Assembly (NCBI GenBank): GCA_020205615.1
Contig: CM035166.1
Span: 81,335,135 to 81,399,134, forward strand
Direction of reading: 5' to 3'
Source of the DNA: Panax quinquefolius
Lineage: Eukaryota; Streptophyta; Magnoliopsida; Apiales; Araliaceae
DNA: 64,000 bases
Shown: in pieces, positions 10,174-21,330 of the stretch
Numbering within the stretch: the first letter of the stretch is position 1
Layout: the number at the start of each line of letters is the position of its first letter
Notes under the pieces: model-generated
Told to the model about the DNA's origin: nothing
Databases searched by the model: none
Seen by the model: only the letters and a program-made list of their open reading frames with translations
Made by a program: the position numbers and the translations under genes

Positions 10174-11390
10174 ATAACATCCGAGAATGTTGAGAATAGC
10201 AATGGAACACAGGAGACCGTTGAGTCTCTGCATATCAATAATCAGGAGAATGTGCATCAGGAAGGCGACAATTCTCATGCAAACAACAACACTGACCAAA
10301 TGATGAATGATGGAATGTTCAAAGGCTTTATGCAATTCATGCAACATTAGGCGAGAGCGGCTCCTGTCTAAAATGTAGGTGGAAACACTGGAAACTCTCG
10401 GACGGTCACCGCTAAACAGTTCAAGGAGCTGGGACCACCAGAGTTTATTGGAGAGCCAAAACCACTTAAGGTGGAAGCATGGATAAAGCAGATCACCAAG
10501 ATATTTGATGTCTGGGGATGCTCCGAGGAGCAAAAGGTTCCCTTTGCCACCTTTATGTTGTGAGGAGAGGCAGATTACTAATGGGAATCAGTAAAGCATA
10601 CTCAACCTGCAGCACTAAAGATGACTTAGGAGAGGTTCCCAGAATTATTCAACGACAAGTACTTTCCCAAATGTATTCATCACAAGAAAGAAGTAGAATT
10701 TATCAAGTTGGAGCAAAACAACATGACCGTATCGCAGTACCACGCCAAGTTTGCCGAGTTGTCCCAGTTTGCATCCCATTTTGTTGATAATGAGGAGAGA
10801 ATGACGCGAATGTTTTTAAGAGGTTTGAAACCGGAGATACGTCAATATCTTATTTCTCATAAACTGTGTTTGTATTCAGATGTTGTAAATAGGGCTCAGT
10901 TATTGGAGCGCGATAACGAGTCAACACAATTAAAAGAGAGCAGCCGGCAAAATGATAATACCAGTGAGAGTAGTCATCGAAGTAGTGACAACAAGCGCGG
11001 AGGGAATCAACATGCCAGAAATGGTAATCACTTCAGTGGTAATCAGGGCCAAAATAATAAGAATGGACATTTCAAGAAGAAGAGATTCAACAATGATGGA
11101 AAGACATCAGCGCCAACACCCATTGTTAAGGAAGGAGAACTACCACCTATCATATGCTTCAAATGCGGAGGAGAGGTAAACATCAGTCCAAACTGCTCGA
11201 TGCCGTCCAAAGCATGTTATAATTGTGGAAGAGAAGGTCACCTAGCCCAATTTTGTCGTTCATCGAAGACAAGTTCAGCTAGGATGGAGGCACCAAAGGC
11301 CGTCCCAGAAAAGTCAAAGCTGGTAGTGCAAGGGAGAGCGTTTGTAGTGACCTCCCAGAAAGCAAGGAACCTGAATGATGTCATCACGGG
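10174..11390 (+). pseudogene. A2 gag (capsid and nucleocapsid)
   Basis: Gag forms the virus-like particle. The expected start codon at 10174-10176 reads ATA, where A3 and A6 have ATG. Stops follow at 10348 (TAG, shared with A3), in CCTGTCTAA near 10374 (CAA in A3) and at about 10559 (TGA, shared with A5). The capsid core is recognisable (EAWIKQITKIFDVWGC, then FNDKYFP, then YHAKFAELSQFA). The long clean frame begins at 10708. The nucleocapsid has two knuckles: 11155-11196 CFKCGGEVNISPNC, with the His replaced by Asn, and 11215-11256 CYNCGREGHLAQFC, which is intact. Confidence 0.93.
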
Positions 11391-11890
11391 TAAGCTTATC
11401 ATAAACTCTAGCGAAGTCTATACTTTATTTGATACCGATTCTACCCATTCTTTTATTTCTCCTACTTGCGCTCAACGATTAAATTTGACTCCGGAGAAAT
11501 TAGACTTTGACTTATCTGTGGAAACTCCGTTGGGAGAAACCTTCATTACATCCATCGTTTATAAGTCTTGTTTGGTTCAAATTGGTACCCTCACATTACA
11601 CCGTAGATCTTATTTCATTAAAATACTTGCATTTGATGTGATTCTAGGGATTGATTGGTTAACTACTCATCATGCAAAATTGATTGTTTTAAATAAAGTT
11701 GTTAGCTTTCATATTCCTAACCAACCTATTATGCGAATTCAAGCAACCAAACCATTAAAATCAATCACTGTCATCTCAAGCCATAAAGCTATTCGTTTAT
11801 TAAAAAATGGATGTCAAGCTTTCATAGCTCATGTCATAGATCTAAACAAAAATACGTCAGTTTTGAATGATATTTCTATTGTTAATAAAT
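11391..11890 (+). pseudogene. A2 aspartic protease
   Basis: This is in the same frame as gag. The active-site region at 11425-11460 reads LFDTDSTHSFIS where the family has D-S/T-G, so the essential glycine is changed to Asp. Downstream FDVILGIDWLTTHHA holds the conserved G-W segment. The protease would cut the polyprotein; here it is expected to be dead because of the G-to-D change, even though the frame is open. The frame runs on into the RT start. Confidence 0.9.
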
Positions 11891-12840
11891 TCCCTGACGT
11901 ATTCCCTGAAGAACTTCCTGGCCTACCCCCAGAGCGTGAAATTAAATTTTGTATCGACCTTGAACCCAATACAAAACCCATTTCCAAAGCCTCATATCGA
12001 ATGGCTCCTATTGAACTTCAGGAGTTAAAAGACTCAATTGCAAGAATTGCTAGATATTGGTTTCATTCGTCCTAGTACGTCTCCTTGGGGTTCTCCTGTT
12101 CTATTCGTGAAGAAGAAAGATGGGAGTATGCGATTTTGTATTGATTATCGGGAGTTGAATCATGTCACCATCAAAAATAGGTACCCATTGCCACGTATAG
12201 ATGACCTGTTTGACCAGTTGTAAGGAGCCAAATTCTTTTCAAAGATTGATCTTCGTTCCGGATATCACCAATTGAAGATTAGAACCAATGACATTCCAAA
12301 GACGGCTTTTAGAACTCGGTACGGGCATTATGAATTCCTAGTCATGTCCTTTGGATTGACTAATGCTCCTGTTGCCTTCATGGATATGATGAACCGAGTA
12401 TTCAAGGAATATTTGGATCACTTTGTGGTCGTCTTTATTGATGACATCCTTATTTATTCCAAAAGCCGTGAAGATCATGAGCAACACTTGAGGCTGATAC
12501 TCCAAAAGCTTCGTGAATATAAGCTTTATGCCAAGTTGAAGAAATGCGAGTTTTGGCTTGAGGAAGTAGCATTCCTTGGGCACGTGATATCAAGTCATGG
12601 AATATCTGTTGACCCAACAAAAAATTGAAGCTATTCAAAGCTGGGAGCAACCTAAATCAGTGACCGAAGTACGTAGCTTTCTCGGTTTAGCTGGTTATTA
12701 TCGGAGATTCGTGGAAGGATTTTCTCGAATCGCTACTCCACTAACTCAGCTGACTCGGAAAGATACAAAGTTCGGTTGGAGCGAGAAATGTGAGAAGAGT
12801 TTTCAAGAACTCAAGAGGAGACTCATTTCAAGACTGTTTT
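11891..12840 (+). pseudogene. A2 reverse transcriptase
   Basis: The domain opens with [16 protein letters not shown], then [15 protein letters not shown] and [10 protein letters not shown] frameshift near 12045 separates the gag-pol frame from the RT frame. An in-frame TAA at 12221-12223 replaces the CAA seen in A3 (DQLQGA). The catalytic pair is in FIDDILIYS at 12434-12460. One extra A in a run of six at about 12620 shifts the connection part ([30 protein letters not shown]). The domain ends near RRLIS at about 12835. Confidence 0.92.
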
Positions 12841-13230
12841 GACAATACCATCCAATTCGGAGGATTTGTCATCTCTGATGATGCTTGAGCAAAGGGGTTA
12901 GGATGTGTTCTCATGCAACATGGGAAAGTTATAGCCTATGCCTCATTTACAACTCAAAGAATATGAGAGGAATTATCCTACTCATGATCTAGAGTTAGCG
13001 GTTGTTGTTTTCGCACTAAAAGATTCGGAGGCATTACTTGTATGGGAGAAAGTGGAGATCTTTACGGATCATAAAAGCCTCAAATATTTCTTCACTCAAA
13101 AGGAACTCAACATGCGACAATGACGTTGGCTTGAACTATTGAAAGATTATGATCATACCATCCAATACCATCCTGAAAAAGCAAATGTGGTAGGCGACGC
13201 ATTGAGTAGAAGATCATATACGGTCTGAAA
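12841..13230 (+). pseudogene. A2 RNase H
   Basis: The RNase H domain starts near 12843. The acidic motif DDA is followed by an in-frame TGA at 12886-12888, also present in A1 and A3. After it come [35 protein letters not shown] and [16 protein letters not shown], then a TGA near 13121. The tail [23 protein letters not shown] is complete and marks the RNase H to integrase border. A 2-base loss near 12870 shifts the start. Confidence 0.9.
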
Positions 13231-13296
13231 AGGCGATATTGTCAACGAAAGGCCCATTTTATGTGACTTGCAAAGGATGGAGATAGAGATAAAGAC

Positions 13297-14310
13297 TTGA
13301 GGACCCACGTGATGATGGCGAATATACGAGTAGAACCGACTTTAATTGATAAAGTTAAAGTTGCTCAAGTTACAGATCCGGAGCTGATGCGTATGAGGAA
13401 GAAAGTACAAGAAGGTGTTATGCCAGAAGCAAGAATCGATGAAGAAGGAATACTTCGAGTCAACTCTAGACTTTGTGTTCCTAACGACCTTGATTTAAAG
13501 TATAAAATCATGATGGAGACGCACAACACACCGTTTGCAATCCATCTTGGGAGTACCAAAATGTATCGTGATCTTCGTCATACATTTTGGTTGAGCAATA
13601 TGAAGAGAGAGATAGCGTTGTTTATCTCAAGGTGTCCAACTTGTCAGCGAGTCAAGGCGGAGCATCAAGTACCAAAAGGTCCATTGCAACCACTTAAAAT
13701 TCCAAAATGGAAGTGGGAGCACATTACCATGGATTTCATTACTGGTCTTCCCAAGGTTTCTCAAGGCATAGATGCAATTTGGGTCATTGTTGATAGATTG
13801 ACCAAGTCTGCTCACTTCTTACCAATACGAGAAACTTATACACTTGAACGCCTTGCTCGTATGTACATAAATGAGATTGTAAGACTTCATGGTATGCCAG
13901 TATCAATAGTTTCTGATCGAGACCCAAGATTCACTTCAAGGTTTTGGGTTAGTTTGTAAAAAGTTATGGGCACGGATTTACGATTTATTTCGGCGTATCA
14001 TCCTCAGACGGACGGGAAGTCGGAGAGGACTATTCAAACTCTTGAAGATTTATTAAGACTCTGTGTCCTTGACTTCAAGGGAAGTTGGGACAAGTTCTTA
14101 CCATTGGTGGAGTTTTCCTACAACAACAGTTATCAGGCAAGTATTGGCATGGCTCCATTTGAGGCGTTATATGGAAGAAAGTGTCGTTCTCCAGTATATT
14201 GGGATGAGCTGGGTGAAGCAACGTTGTTGGGACCGGAGTTGGTACGTATGACTACGGAAAAGATTCAAACGATTCGACAACGTATAAAAATCTGACAAGA
14301 TCGACAAAAG
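13297..14310 (+). pseudogene. A2 integrase
   Basis: The longest frame, 13297-13959, carries the zinc-binding HHCC region ([17 protein letters not shown]..., [12 protein letters not shown]) and the start of the core. The catalytic residues are visible: Asp at 13732 (TMDFITGLP), Asp at 13915 ([10 protein letters not shown]) and Glu at 14023 (KSERTIQTLED), with 35 residues between the last two, the classical D,D35E spacing. A TAA at about 13957-13959 replaces a glutamine codon (CAA in A1, CAG in A3). The last part (13966-14295) keeps SWDKFLPLVEFSYNNSY and ends at a TGA near 14293. Confidence 0.93.
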
Positions 14311-14760
14311 AGTTATGCTGATCTTCATCGAAGGATATGGAATTTGATATAGGAGATCATGTGTTGTTACGTGTTGCTCCATTGAAAGGAGTTACGAGAT
14401 TTGGAAAGAGAGAAAAGCTCAATCCTCGATTCATCGGCCCATTTTTGATCCTCGATCGAGTAGGAACTGTGGCCTATAGACTCGCTTTACCGCCAAGTAT
14501 GTCTCGTGTTCATAACGTTTTTCACATATCCATGTTACGTAAATATGTGGAAGACCCGAACCACATTATTGAGTTAGAACCGAATGAAATAGCGGAATAT
14601 TTGACGTATGAAGAGGTTCCTGTTCAAATCTTGGATAAGAAGGAACATATTCTACGCTCCAAGGTTATACCTCAAGTCAAAGTTTTGTGGAGAAACCACG
14701 ATGTTGAGGAAATGACTTAGGAGTTAGAATCTGAAATGAAATCAAGGTATCCTTACCTCT
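14311..14760 (+). pseudogene. A2 GPY/F module and chromodomain
   Basis: The frame 14337-14720 holds HVLLRVAPLKG, RFIGPFLILDRVGTVAYRL (the GPY/F module), SMSRVHNVFHISMLRKYV and then the chromodomain-like tail YEEVPVQILDKKEH, VIPQVKVLWRNHDVEEMT. The frame stops at a TAG that is TGG in A3 (MTWELES). The remaining ELESEMKSRYPYLF is readable after it. The domain organisation is that of Tekay/Del chromoviruses. Confidence 0.92.
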
Positions 14761-14805
14761 TTAACATACCAAGTACGTACCCTAATTTTGAGGGCGAAAT
14801 TTCAT

Positions 14806-14818
14806 AAGAATGGGAGGT
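14806..14818 (+). other. A2 polypurine tract
   Basis: AAGAATGGGAGGT directly precedes TGTAAGACCCC of the 3' LTR. A T interrupts the purine run. Confidence 0.88.
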
Positions 14819-16066
14819 TGTAAGACCCCAACTTTTATGAATAAAGATGAATTTTCTATAAATATCATTTTTGAATATTATGGAATGAATTTGATATAAT
14901 GTTATAGTTGTGGGTAATATTTATAAATTTTTCAAAATACATGAAGTTGTTATATAATATTAGATTGGTGGGGAATATTACGTTTTAATAGGGAATATTA
15001 GCATAACGACACAATCATTGGTGGACCCCACAACGGAATTATTATCGGATTGAGAAAGCAGACAAAAATACTTTATGAAAATAACGGCGGAAGTTTTACC
15101 GTTAACTGTTGAAACACTCGGTTGTTAAAAAATACGATGTCTGGCGTAGTTGCATTAATGATAATACACGGTATTGATTATTGATGCTTACGTGAGAAGT
15201 TACTCGGTTTTGTTCAATTATTATTACGATAATTGTCTTTATATATCTCTCACGTTATTTGATTCAATTATTGTCAATATTTTATAATCAATAATTGAGA
15301 TGACAAAGTTATTAATATTATTATTTGCAATATTAATGGACAGAGGGAGTAAGATGAATTCACGGGTCTTCCACCCGTGATTTTTTTTCTTGCACATGTT
15401 ATATAAATAATATATATATATATATATATATCATATTTAAAAGATTTTGCTTTAATTATGAATCGTCCGATTAAAAGTAAATCAATCTGGACCGCTCATG
15501 AATAAGTTACTATGCAGTCCATTCTTCTATAAAATGAAGCTTATTCCTTCATAATTTCTTACGAATTCATTGAAACTCTAGAGACAGAGAAACTATAGAG
15601 AGAAAGAAGAAAAGTGTTCTGCTACTTCACTACTCATATATCCAGTACTCTTCTTCTTAATGTAAGGGGTATTATTTCTTTTGTATTCATGAAGAGAACT
15701 TCTGTTATTCCATTATTTATTATTCTGTTGGAATAACCTGTATACGCGAGCTACTCTATACTTGGTGAAATTCTTCTATTATTCCATTCATTATTATTCT
15801 ATTGGAATATCCTGTCTGTTCATTTTACGCCGGACCTGATTCCGTCTTTATTATTCTGTTAGAATATCATGTCTGTGCGTTTTACGCCGGACCTGATTCC
15901 ATCTTTATTATTCTGTTGGAATATCATATACATGCATTTTACTGCCGGACTGATTAAAATCTTTATTATTCTCATTGGAATATCCATGCATGCATTTTAC
16001 GCCGACCTGGTTCCATTAATTATTATTCTGTTGGAATAACCTGCTTGTGCGGTCTATCGCATGCCT

Positions 16067-16071
16067 GGTGA
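16067..16071. repeat. TSD of solo LTR D (GGTGA), left copy
   Basis: GGTGA at 16067-16071 is repeated at 19396-19400. The 5' LTR of A2 has a single GGTGA at the matching place (TTGGTGATTTC near 8940), the empty-site form. Confidence 0.95.
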
Positions 16072-16958
16072 TGTAACGCCCGAGAAAATCGGATTTTTAT
16101 GACAATTAAATTTTTATTTGATTATGTTAATTAAATGAATTTAATTTATTTCTTTGTGAGTAAGCTATGTGAAGGCCGTTCTATGACCTAGGATGTGCCA
16201 ACGTGGTTAGTATTCTGACTACGTGTTAGAAACAATTGTTTGGAATTTCTAAGACGAAAATAATTGTTTTCTGAGAAATTTCCATAAAAAAACACTATTC
16301 ATCCGTTTCTGTTCGGGGAATTATTTTGAAATTTCGAGAAACGCGTAATGATGGAATATCGTGATAAGATGGAATATCTAATAATATTTCATTTATGGCA
16401 AACGCAGTTTTTGTCTGCGGACTTAAAACCTAAGGGTTGAGTATATTGATTTCCGAGAAGGAAATAATATGCGTAGAAGGAATGGCGTTAGGGTTAATTC
16501 GAGTGTTATACATTTTGTGATACTATTTAGTATCTATGTATAATACGTTGAGTAAATATGAAGTACAATATGATTATTGTACGAGTAGTATACGGAGATA
16601 ATACGTGAATGGTACGTATGTGATACGATTTGTATTATAGAATTAAGTTAAGACTTAATGACTAATTCATTTGAGTTGGATTATTAATTAATCTAATCAT
16701 TTGAATGACCAAGGCCCAATGTTAATTTAGTTAAGCCCAATTCATTAAAATCGAGCGGTGGAATTGAGCCAAATTGGGTCACCAAATAGGTAAAACCCAT
16801 GGGGCAACCCATGGGATGTCAAATGGGGTGGTGGGCCGGCCACCTTGGTGTGGAAGCCAAGCATAAGGCTTGGTCACCAAGTGTTTTACTTGGTGACCAC
16901 ACATGAATAGTAAGGAGGTGGTGGTTTAAAGTCCAAATTTCCCTCCATTCTAGTTTTC

Positions 16959-16967
16959 TATAAATAG
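16959..16967 (+). promoter_or_regulatory. D LTR TATA box
   Basis: TATAAATAG followed by AAAGC lies about 890 bp into the LTR, the same layout as in TekA and B LTRs. Probable U3 core promoter; inferred. Confidence 0.65.
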
Positions 16968-17816
16968 AAAGCTTGGTTGATTCATTTGGGAGTTTTCAAC
17001 TTGCCAACCTTAGATTATTAAGAGAGAAAGAGAGCTATACTTGCAAATTATACACTTTGGAAGCTTTGACTTTTATTCTTCCAAGAGATTGCTTAAGAGT
17101 TCTTGAGGTAATACTTCTTGCTTCTCATTTCCATCCCTTTTAGATTTTCTTTCATCATTAGAGAATCATAGAATGGGTGGTATATGTCTTGTGTGAGGAT
17201 TTAAAGATGACTTACCATAGATTCAATCTCTATAAGTCATGAGACTATAAGAATCATAAGGTTTAATATAGTTTTGAACCATGAAAATATTGATAGTTGA
17301 GATCGATTATTGATAAACAATTGAGCTCCATCAATACGTTAGTATATGCATCTTGCTTAGTTAGGATGTAGATATGAAATCCATGGAGTATTCCATGTGA
17401 TTTGGCTTAGAGAACATTAGTAACGAAGTTATGGCGAATTTTACGAAAATAGACGTTAAACGTCCAAAACGTATAAATTCCAGAATGGTAGTCGAAAGTT
17501 TTCGTGAGACTTGAAGACGTTGGTTTTCAATGTCAACACATGAGATAGGATGATTAAGAGTTGTGGGTTCGAGAATCGTCGGATTCTGACTTAAAACGAA
17601 GAAAACGAGCATTGAACGCTCATTAACGTTTCCGAACGTCTATAAAGTGAACTCAATAGTGCATTTTGTGTTAACGGATTCGAAAGTGTCGAATTCTTAT
17701 ATGAACGCGTAAGGTATGTCATTTATGACGTGTAGGCTTTTGAACGGACCAAATTGGGCTTATAACGAAGAAGTTACGGCCCCGGGAATTTCACATGATT
17801 TTTTAAAACTGAGAGA

Positions 17817-18008
17817 ATGCGATGCGAGGTGCAGCGCCGTGGCCGTATTGAACATCTTATAAAAAGCCATGCTGCGGCCCTTGATTATGGCCGGGAGAAA
17901 ATAAAAGGTCAGGAGACTCTTCTAGTAAGCGAGAGTTTGTTCATGGACTCGCGCCGCAGCACCAAGTCCGGGCAAAACCTCTGGAAAGTGGCGCCGCAAC
18001 GCCACTAG
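17817..18008. repeat. GC-rich block in D with GCGCCGC motifs
   Basis: This block of about 190 bp is markedly GC-rich against its AT-rich surroundings. It repeats GCAGCGCCG, CTGCGGCC, GCGCCGCAGCACC and GTGGCGCCGCAACGCCAC. The last one forms an inverted repeat, GTGGCG 17988-17993 with CGCCAC 18000-18005. A 63-codon frame across it looks fortuitous. Confidence 0.7.
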
Positions 18009-20448
18009 AAGGCTTAGGATGTTAGCCATGGCCCAGATTCGTGGCTTTGATAGTAACTTAGGTTTTGAACTTGATTGTTTGAGACCTACCTGAGTTGAGT
18101 TTATATACTCAATGAATGTACTAAGACTAACCCTATATTACCTATACTAAGGTATATGGTATGAAACTTAGGAATGTAATGCATGTTAACAAGATATGTA
18201 CGATGAACAAAGTTGGTACCTTATCAACTATGTTTGAGTCAGGTTAACAAACGTCAGTTGAGTGATAAACCGGGACGAAGGGTAATAAGTCATGTTGACT
18301 TTAATAAAGATATTAAGTTAACTAAAACATAGAAGAGAAAGAAGCTTGTAGAAACAATGTGAATAGTTGTTTGATGGCTAATTACAGTGTGCTATGTGAA
18401 TATATCATGTAGATTCTGTAAAGGTTGTGGTCAGTCGAGTAAGTTATTTGAAGACGCTGAAAGGTAAGTTTTCTTAACGCTTTTCTAACTTCCATGTTAG
18501 CCAAGTTTTATGTGATTCGTTGAACTGAATTGCAAGACTTGTTTTAAAGAAAGGGTTGATGCCAGATTTTAACTCGGCTAGACTATTCGTAATATTTAGA
18601 TTGATTATTATTCATTTCATTCTATATAGAAATGTTAACGCTATCCTATGCCAAGTAATTGGTACGGACATGAAGGTAAGGTTTGTCTATAAACAAATAA
18701 AAGTATTTTTCATCGATTATTCGATGGGCACGCGAGTTTGCCAAAAATATTAAATGTAAATACGTTTAATGAATGAGTGTTGATCAACATAGAGTATTAT
18801 AGGTTGATCACCTAGAAGTGCTCATAAGTTATACGGATGAATGGCCTTAGTGTTGTGGACTCCTTTTCAAGTATGAAAACTGAATTTTACTGTTCATGGT
18901 CTATTGACCGGTTCAGAATGCCCAATCTATTCTATACTTTGGGAATTGATGTTAGGAACTATTAGAGTATTATTGATTCATCATACTTCATAACTATTGT
19001 TCAGTTATGTTGGAATTGTTATATAATTCATGAATGTGGTATTCCTGTTATCCTTAATTAAACTTCTTTGGTATGTCGCACTCACTTCTTTATGTGAATT
19101 ATATAAGCTGCAGATTAAAGATGAACGTCTTGTGAATGCCAAGAGAGATAAGGGCAAGCTAAGATGGATGCTTAGGCATTGTGTAATAGTTTAGTAAGTT
19201 TGTATGTATTATACATTATGAACAATGAACGATGTAATCGGTTTATGAACCTGGGAAGGATTATACTTTGATTGTAATAAGAAGATAGTAATTACCTTCA
19301 TTTTGTTGTATTTTCAATAGAATGATTGTATGGATGTTAGTACAGTGGAGCACCATCTGTCGGGTTGGAAGATACCCGAATTTGGGGGCGTCACAGGTGA
19401 TTTCTTTTGTTATTCCATTCCTTATTATACTCAGTTGGTTAAAGTTTTAACTTCTATACTCCATGAAATTAGTGGAATATTCTTGATATTTGTTCTTCTT
19501 CCAGTATCTTTTTATGAAAATATTCTTCAGAGCATTCTTGAATTTTACTCTACAAAGAAGTATCATGTTGACAATTTGGACGTTATTAGTTCCTGAATAA
19601 ATAAATTCTTGAACTTGTTTTATTGAATTCTTATATCATTGTCATCATCCTCATGTTTATATTTTTTGAAAGTCATCTGTGGCATGTAGTGCATAGATGG
19701 ACTTGGTATGATTATGACCAGGGATTATTCGGTGTAATCATGACCGTAATGTTATAAATGATGTGGTAAAAGTCCTCATTGGCCTGTAGTGCATTGATGG
19801 ACCGTTGTTGGCATGATCATGACCATTGATGAACACACGAATGTCCTTGGCCCGTAGTGCATGGATAATTTGTGGTCGTGATACTAAAGAATATCCTTGG
19901 TCGTAGTGCAGGGGTGATTCGATGATGTGGATTATTTTTTAAGCTGAGTCTCAATGATAAAAGTGATGAAAAAGCTTTTAAATAATAAAAGATAGTAGAT
20001 TTTATTTTCTACTTAACTCTTTTAATGGATTGCTTATTCCGCTGCAGTTAAACTTGATGTTTGTTATATTGTATCAGTTTAACACTGTTTAAGGCTAATG
20101 ATAATTTATTCGGCATTATCTTAGTCATAATATTTCTTCTTTAGGCTAGTTGAGCTCACCTTTTCTTTCAATTGTTCTCTTGAGGAAATGAGAACGTAGC
20201 TGGGACGAGTCGGGGAACGGAGTGATGGTCTGGATGATAGTATTAGATAGTAGTCGTCACTATTCTGTTAAATAGTGTGACAATAAATGTAATGAGGACT
20301 CATTCTAAGAGTAGATATTGTCTAGAAGACAGTATTTGTATTTAAACTCACAGCTCTCTTGTTGTATAATTAAGATTGTATTTATATTCTGTACCATGTA
20401 TTTGGCGACTCAGAATAGGTGATGTATACCTATTTTGGGGGCATCACA

Positions 20449-20760
20449 TGTATGGCCTTTTCATCTTTCAGACTGGTGGATGCTTGACTCTTTGTCATTG
20501 ATGTCTTTTGAGCTCTCTCGTCTGGTCTTTAGACTACAAGATTGACTGCAGGCAAGGATTGGTCTTGTTGATGGGATAATCGAGAACATGGACCAATCTG
20601 AGCAGCTTCAGGAGTATATACACATTTAACCTATACACAATATTTCCAACGTGTGAGCTTATCTGCATATAACAAGTTACTTACTACTAAACTAAGTTTA
20701 GAACAATGTTTGTGCCTGGGATCAGACTCATAGTGATTAGCTTTAGAATATAGCATGAGA
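20449..20760 (-). other. C leader (untranslated) remnant
   Basis: This non-coding piece between the C PBS and the right end of A2 shows no gag similarity or long frame. It is the 5' leader of C, cut by A2. Confidence 0.6.
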
Positions 20761-20776
20761 ACCTGCTTTGATACCA
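20761..20776 (-). other. C primer binding site
   Basis: On the minus strand it reads TGGTATCAAAGCAGGT, 2 bp after the LTR end. It is complementary to initiator tRNA-Met and extends further (AGGT) than the TekA PBS. Its position fixes the orientation of C. Confidence 0.85.
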
Positions 20777-21149
20777 ATTGTTAGTTCCCAGTAGGCACAA
20801 TAGATCTAGAAGGGGGGTTGAATAGATCCTTTTTAATTTCAAGTACTTTTCTGGTTTACATTGTATTGCTCATAATTTAGCATATGACAAACATAAGAAT
20901 CTTTTCAAGCACAGTGGAATAAGTAAAAGATCCCCTTCATTGATATATTCATAATCATACATACATTTTTCGTAGAGTTAGTTCGGTTGTAAGCAGTTAG
21001 AACATACATAGAAGTTATAGCAGTTATAGTACATAATGTAAATGACATAATGTAAAAGACACAAGGGGTTTTAAGTGGTTCAGAGACTCAAGCTCCTAAT
21101 CCACTCTTCTACTTTCAACTAGCAGGATTTCCACTAAGGAATGGCAGCA

Positions 21150-21330
21150 CCCTGAATCACTAAGATTCCTTCAAGGCCAGCAGCCTTGGGACTTCAGTTC
21201 ACTAAGAACTCTTTAAGGCCAGCAGCCTTGGAACTCCTCCAGTTCCCTAGGAACTCTTAAAGCCCAACAAGCTTGGAACTTCGTTTAGTCCCTCTGAACA
21301 AGGACCCCTCAGGCCCTGGCTTCTTGTGAG
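21150..21330. repeat. AAGGCCAGCAGCCTTGG tandem units in the C LTR
   Basis: About three units of 50-55 bp each carry an AAGGCCAGCAGCCTTGG-like word, itself an imperfect palindrome (AAGGC...GCCTT). The same block is at 7173-7320. Confidence 0.75.

Larger units (their letters stand above)
16072..19395 (+). mobile_element. D: solo LTR of another Tekay-type family (3324 bp)
   Basis: It begins TGTAACGCCCGAG and ends TTTGGGGGCGTCACA, with a perfect 5-bp TSD. There is no internal region, so it is a solo LTR left by LTR-LTR recombination. Apart from the terminal GGGGGCGTCACA it shows no clear similarity to TekA LTRs. It has a TATA box at 16959, a GC-rich block at 17817-18008 inside otherwise AT-rich DNA, and no coding sequence. 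It is younger than A2, whose 3' LTR it interrupts. Confidence 0.92.
7443..20448 (+). mobile_element. A2: nearly full-length Tekay-type Ty3/gypsy element
   Basis: A2 has a 5' LTR (truncated at its left edge), PBS, gag, protease, RT, RNase H, integrase, chromodomain, PPT and a 3' LTR that holds solo LTR D. Without D it measures about 9.7 kb. The coding frames are long and readable but carry single-base stops and a few frameshifts. Most of the stops checked against sister copies are transitions. The first about 190 bp of the 5' LTR are missing, so no TSD can be tested. The right flank is TGTAT, followed by the leader of C. Confidence 0.95.
14819..20448 (+). repeat. A2 3' LTR, interrupted by solo LTR D
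   Basis: It starts TGTAAGACCCC and ends GGGGGCATCACA. Removing D and one copy of its TSD leaves about 2.3 kb. Relative to the 5' LTR it lacks about 430 bp at 15336 (junction AATATTAA-TGGACAG). It carries a TATAAAA at 15528-15534, minisatellite I (15720-16060) and minisatellite II (19670-19930). The right flank is the leader of C. Confidence 0.93.

Noticed and set aside
9989..14818. Endogenous pararetrovirus (iMet-type PBS, protease-RT-RNase H order)
   Set aside because: LTRs, PPT, integrase with D,D35E and a chromodomain are present; no movement protein. It is a Ty3/gypsy chromovirus.
17817..18008. 63-codon frame in D
   Set aside because: Lies in a GC-rich LTR block, where open frames arise easily; no domain.
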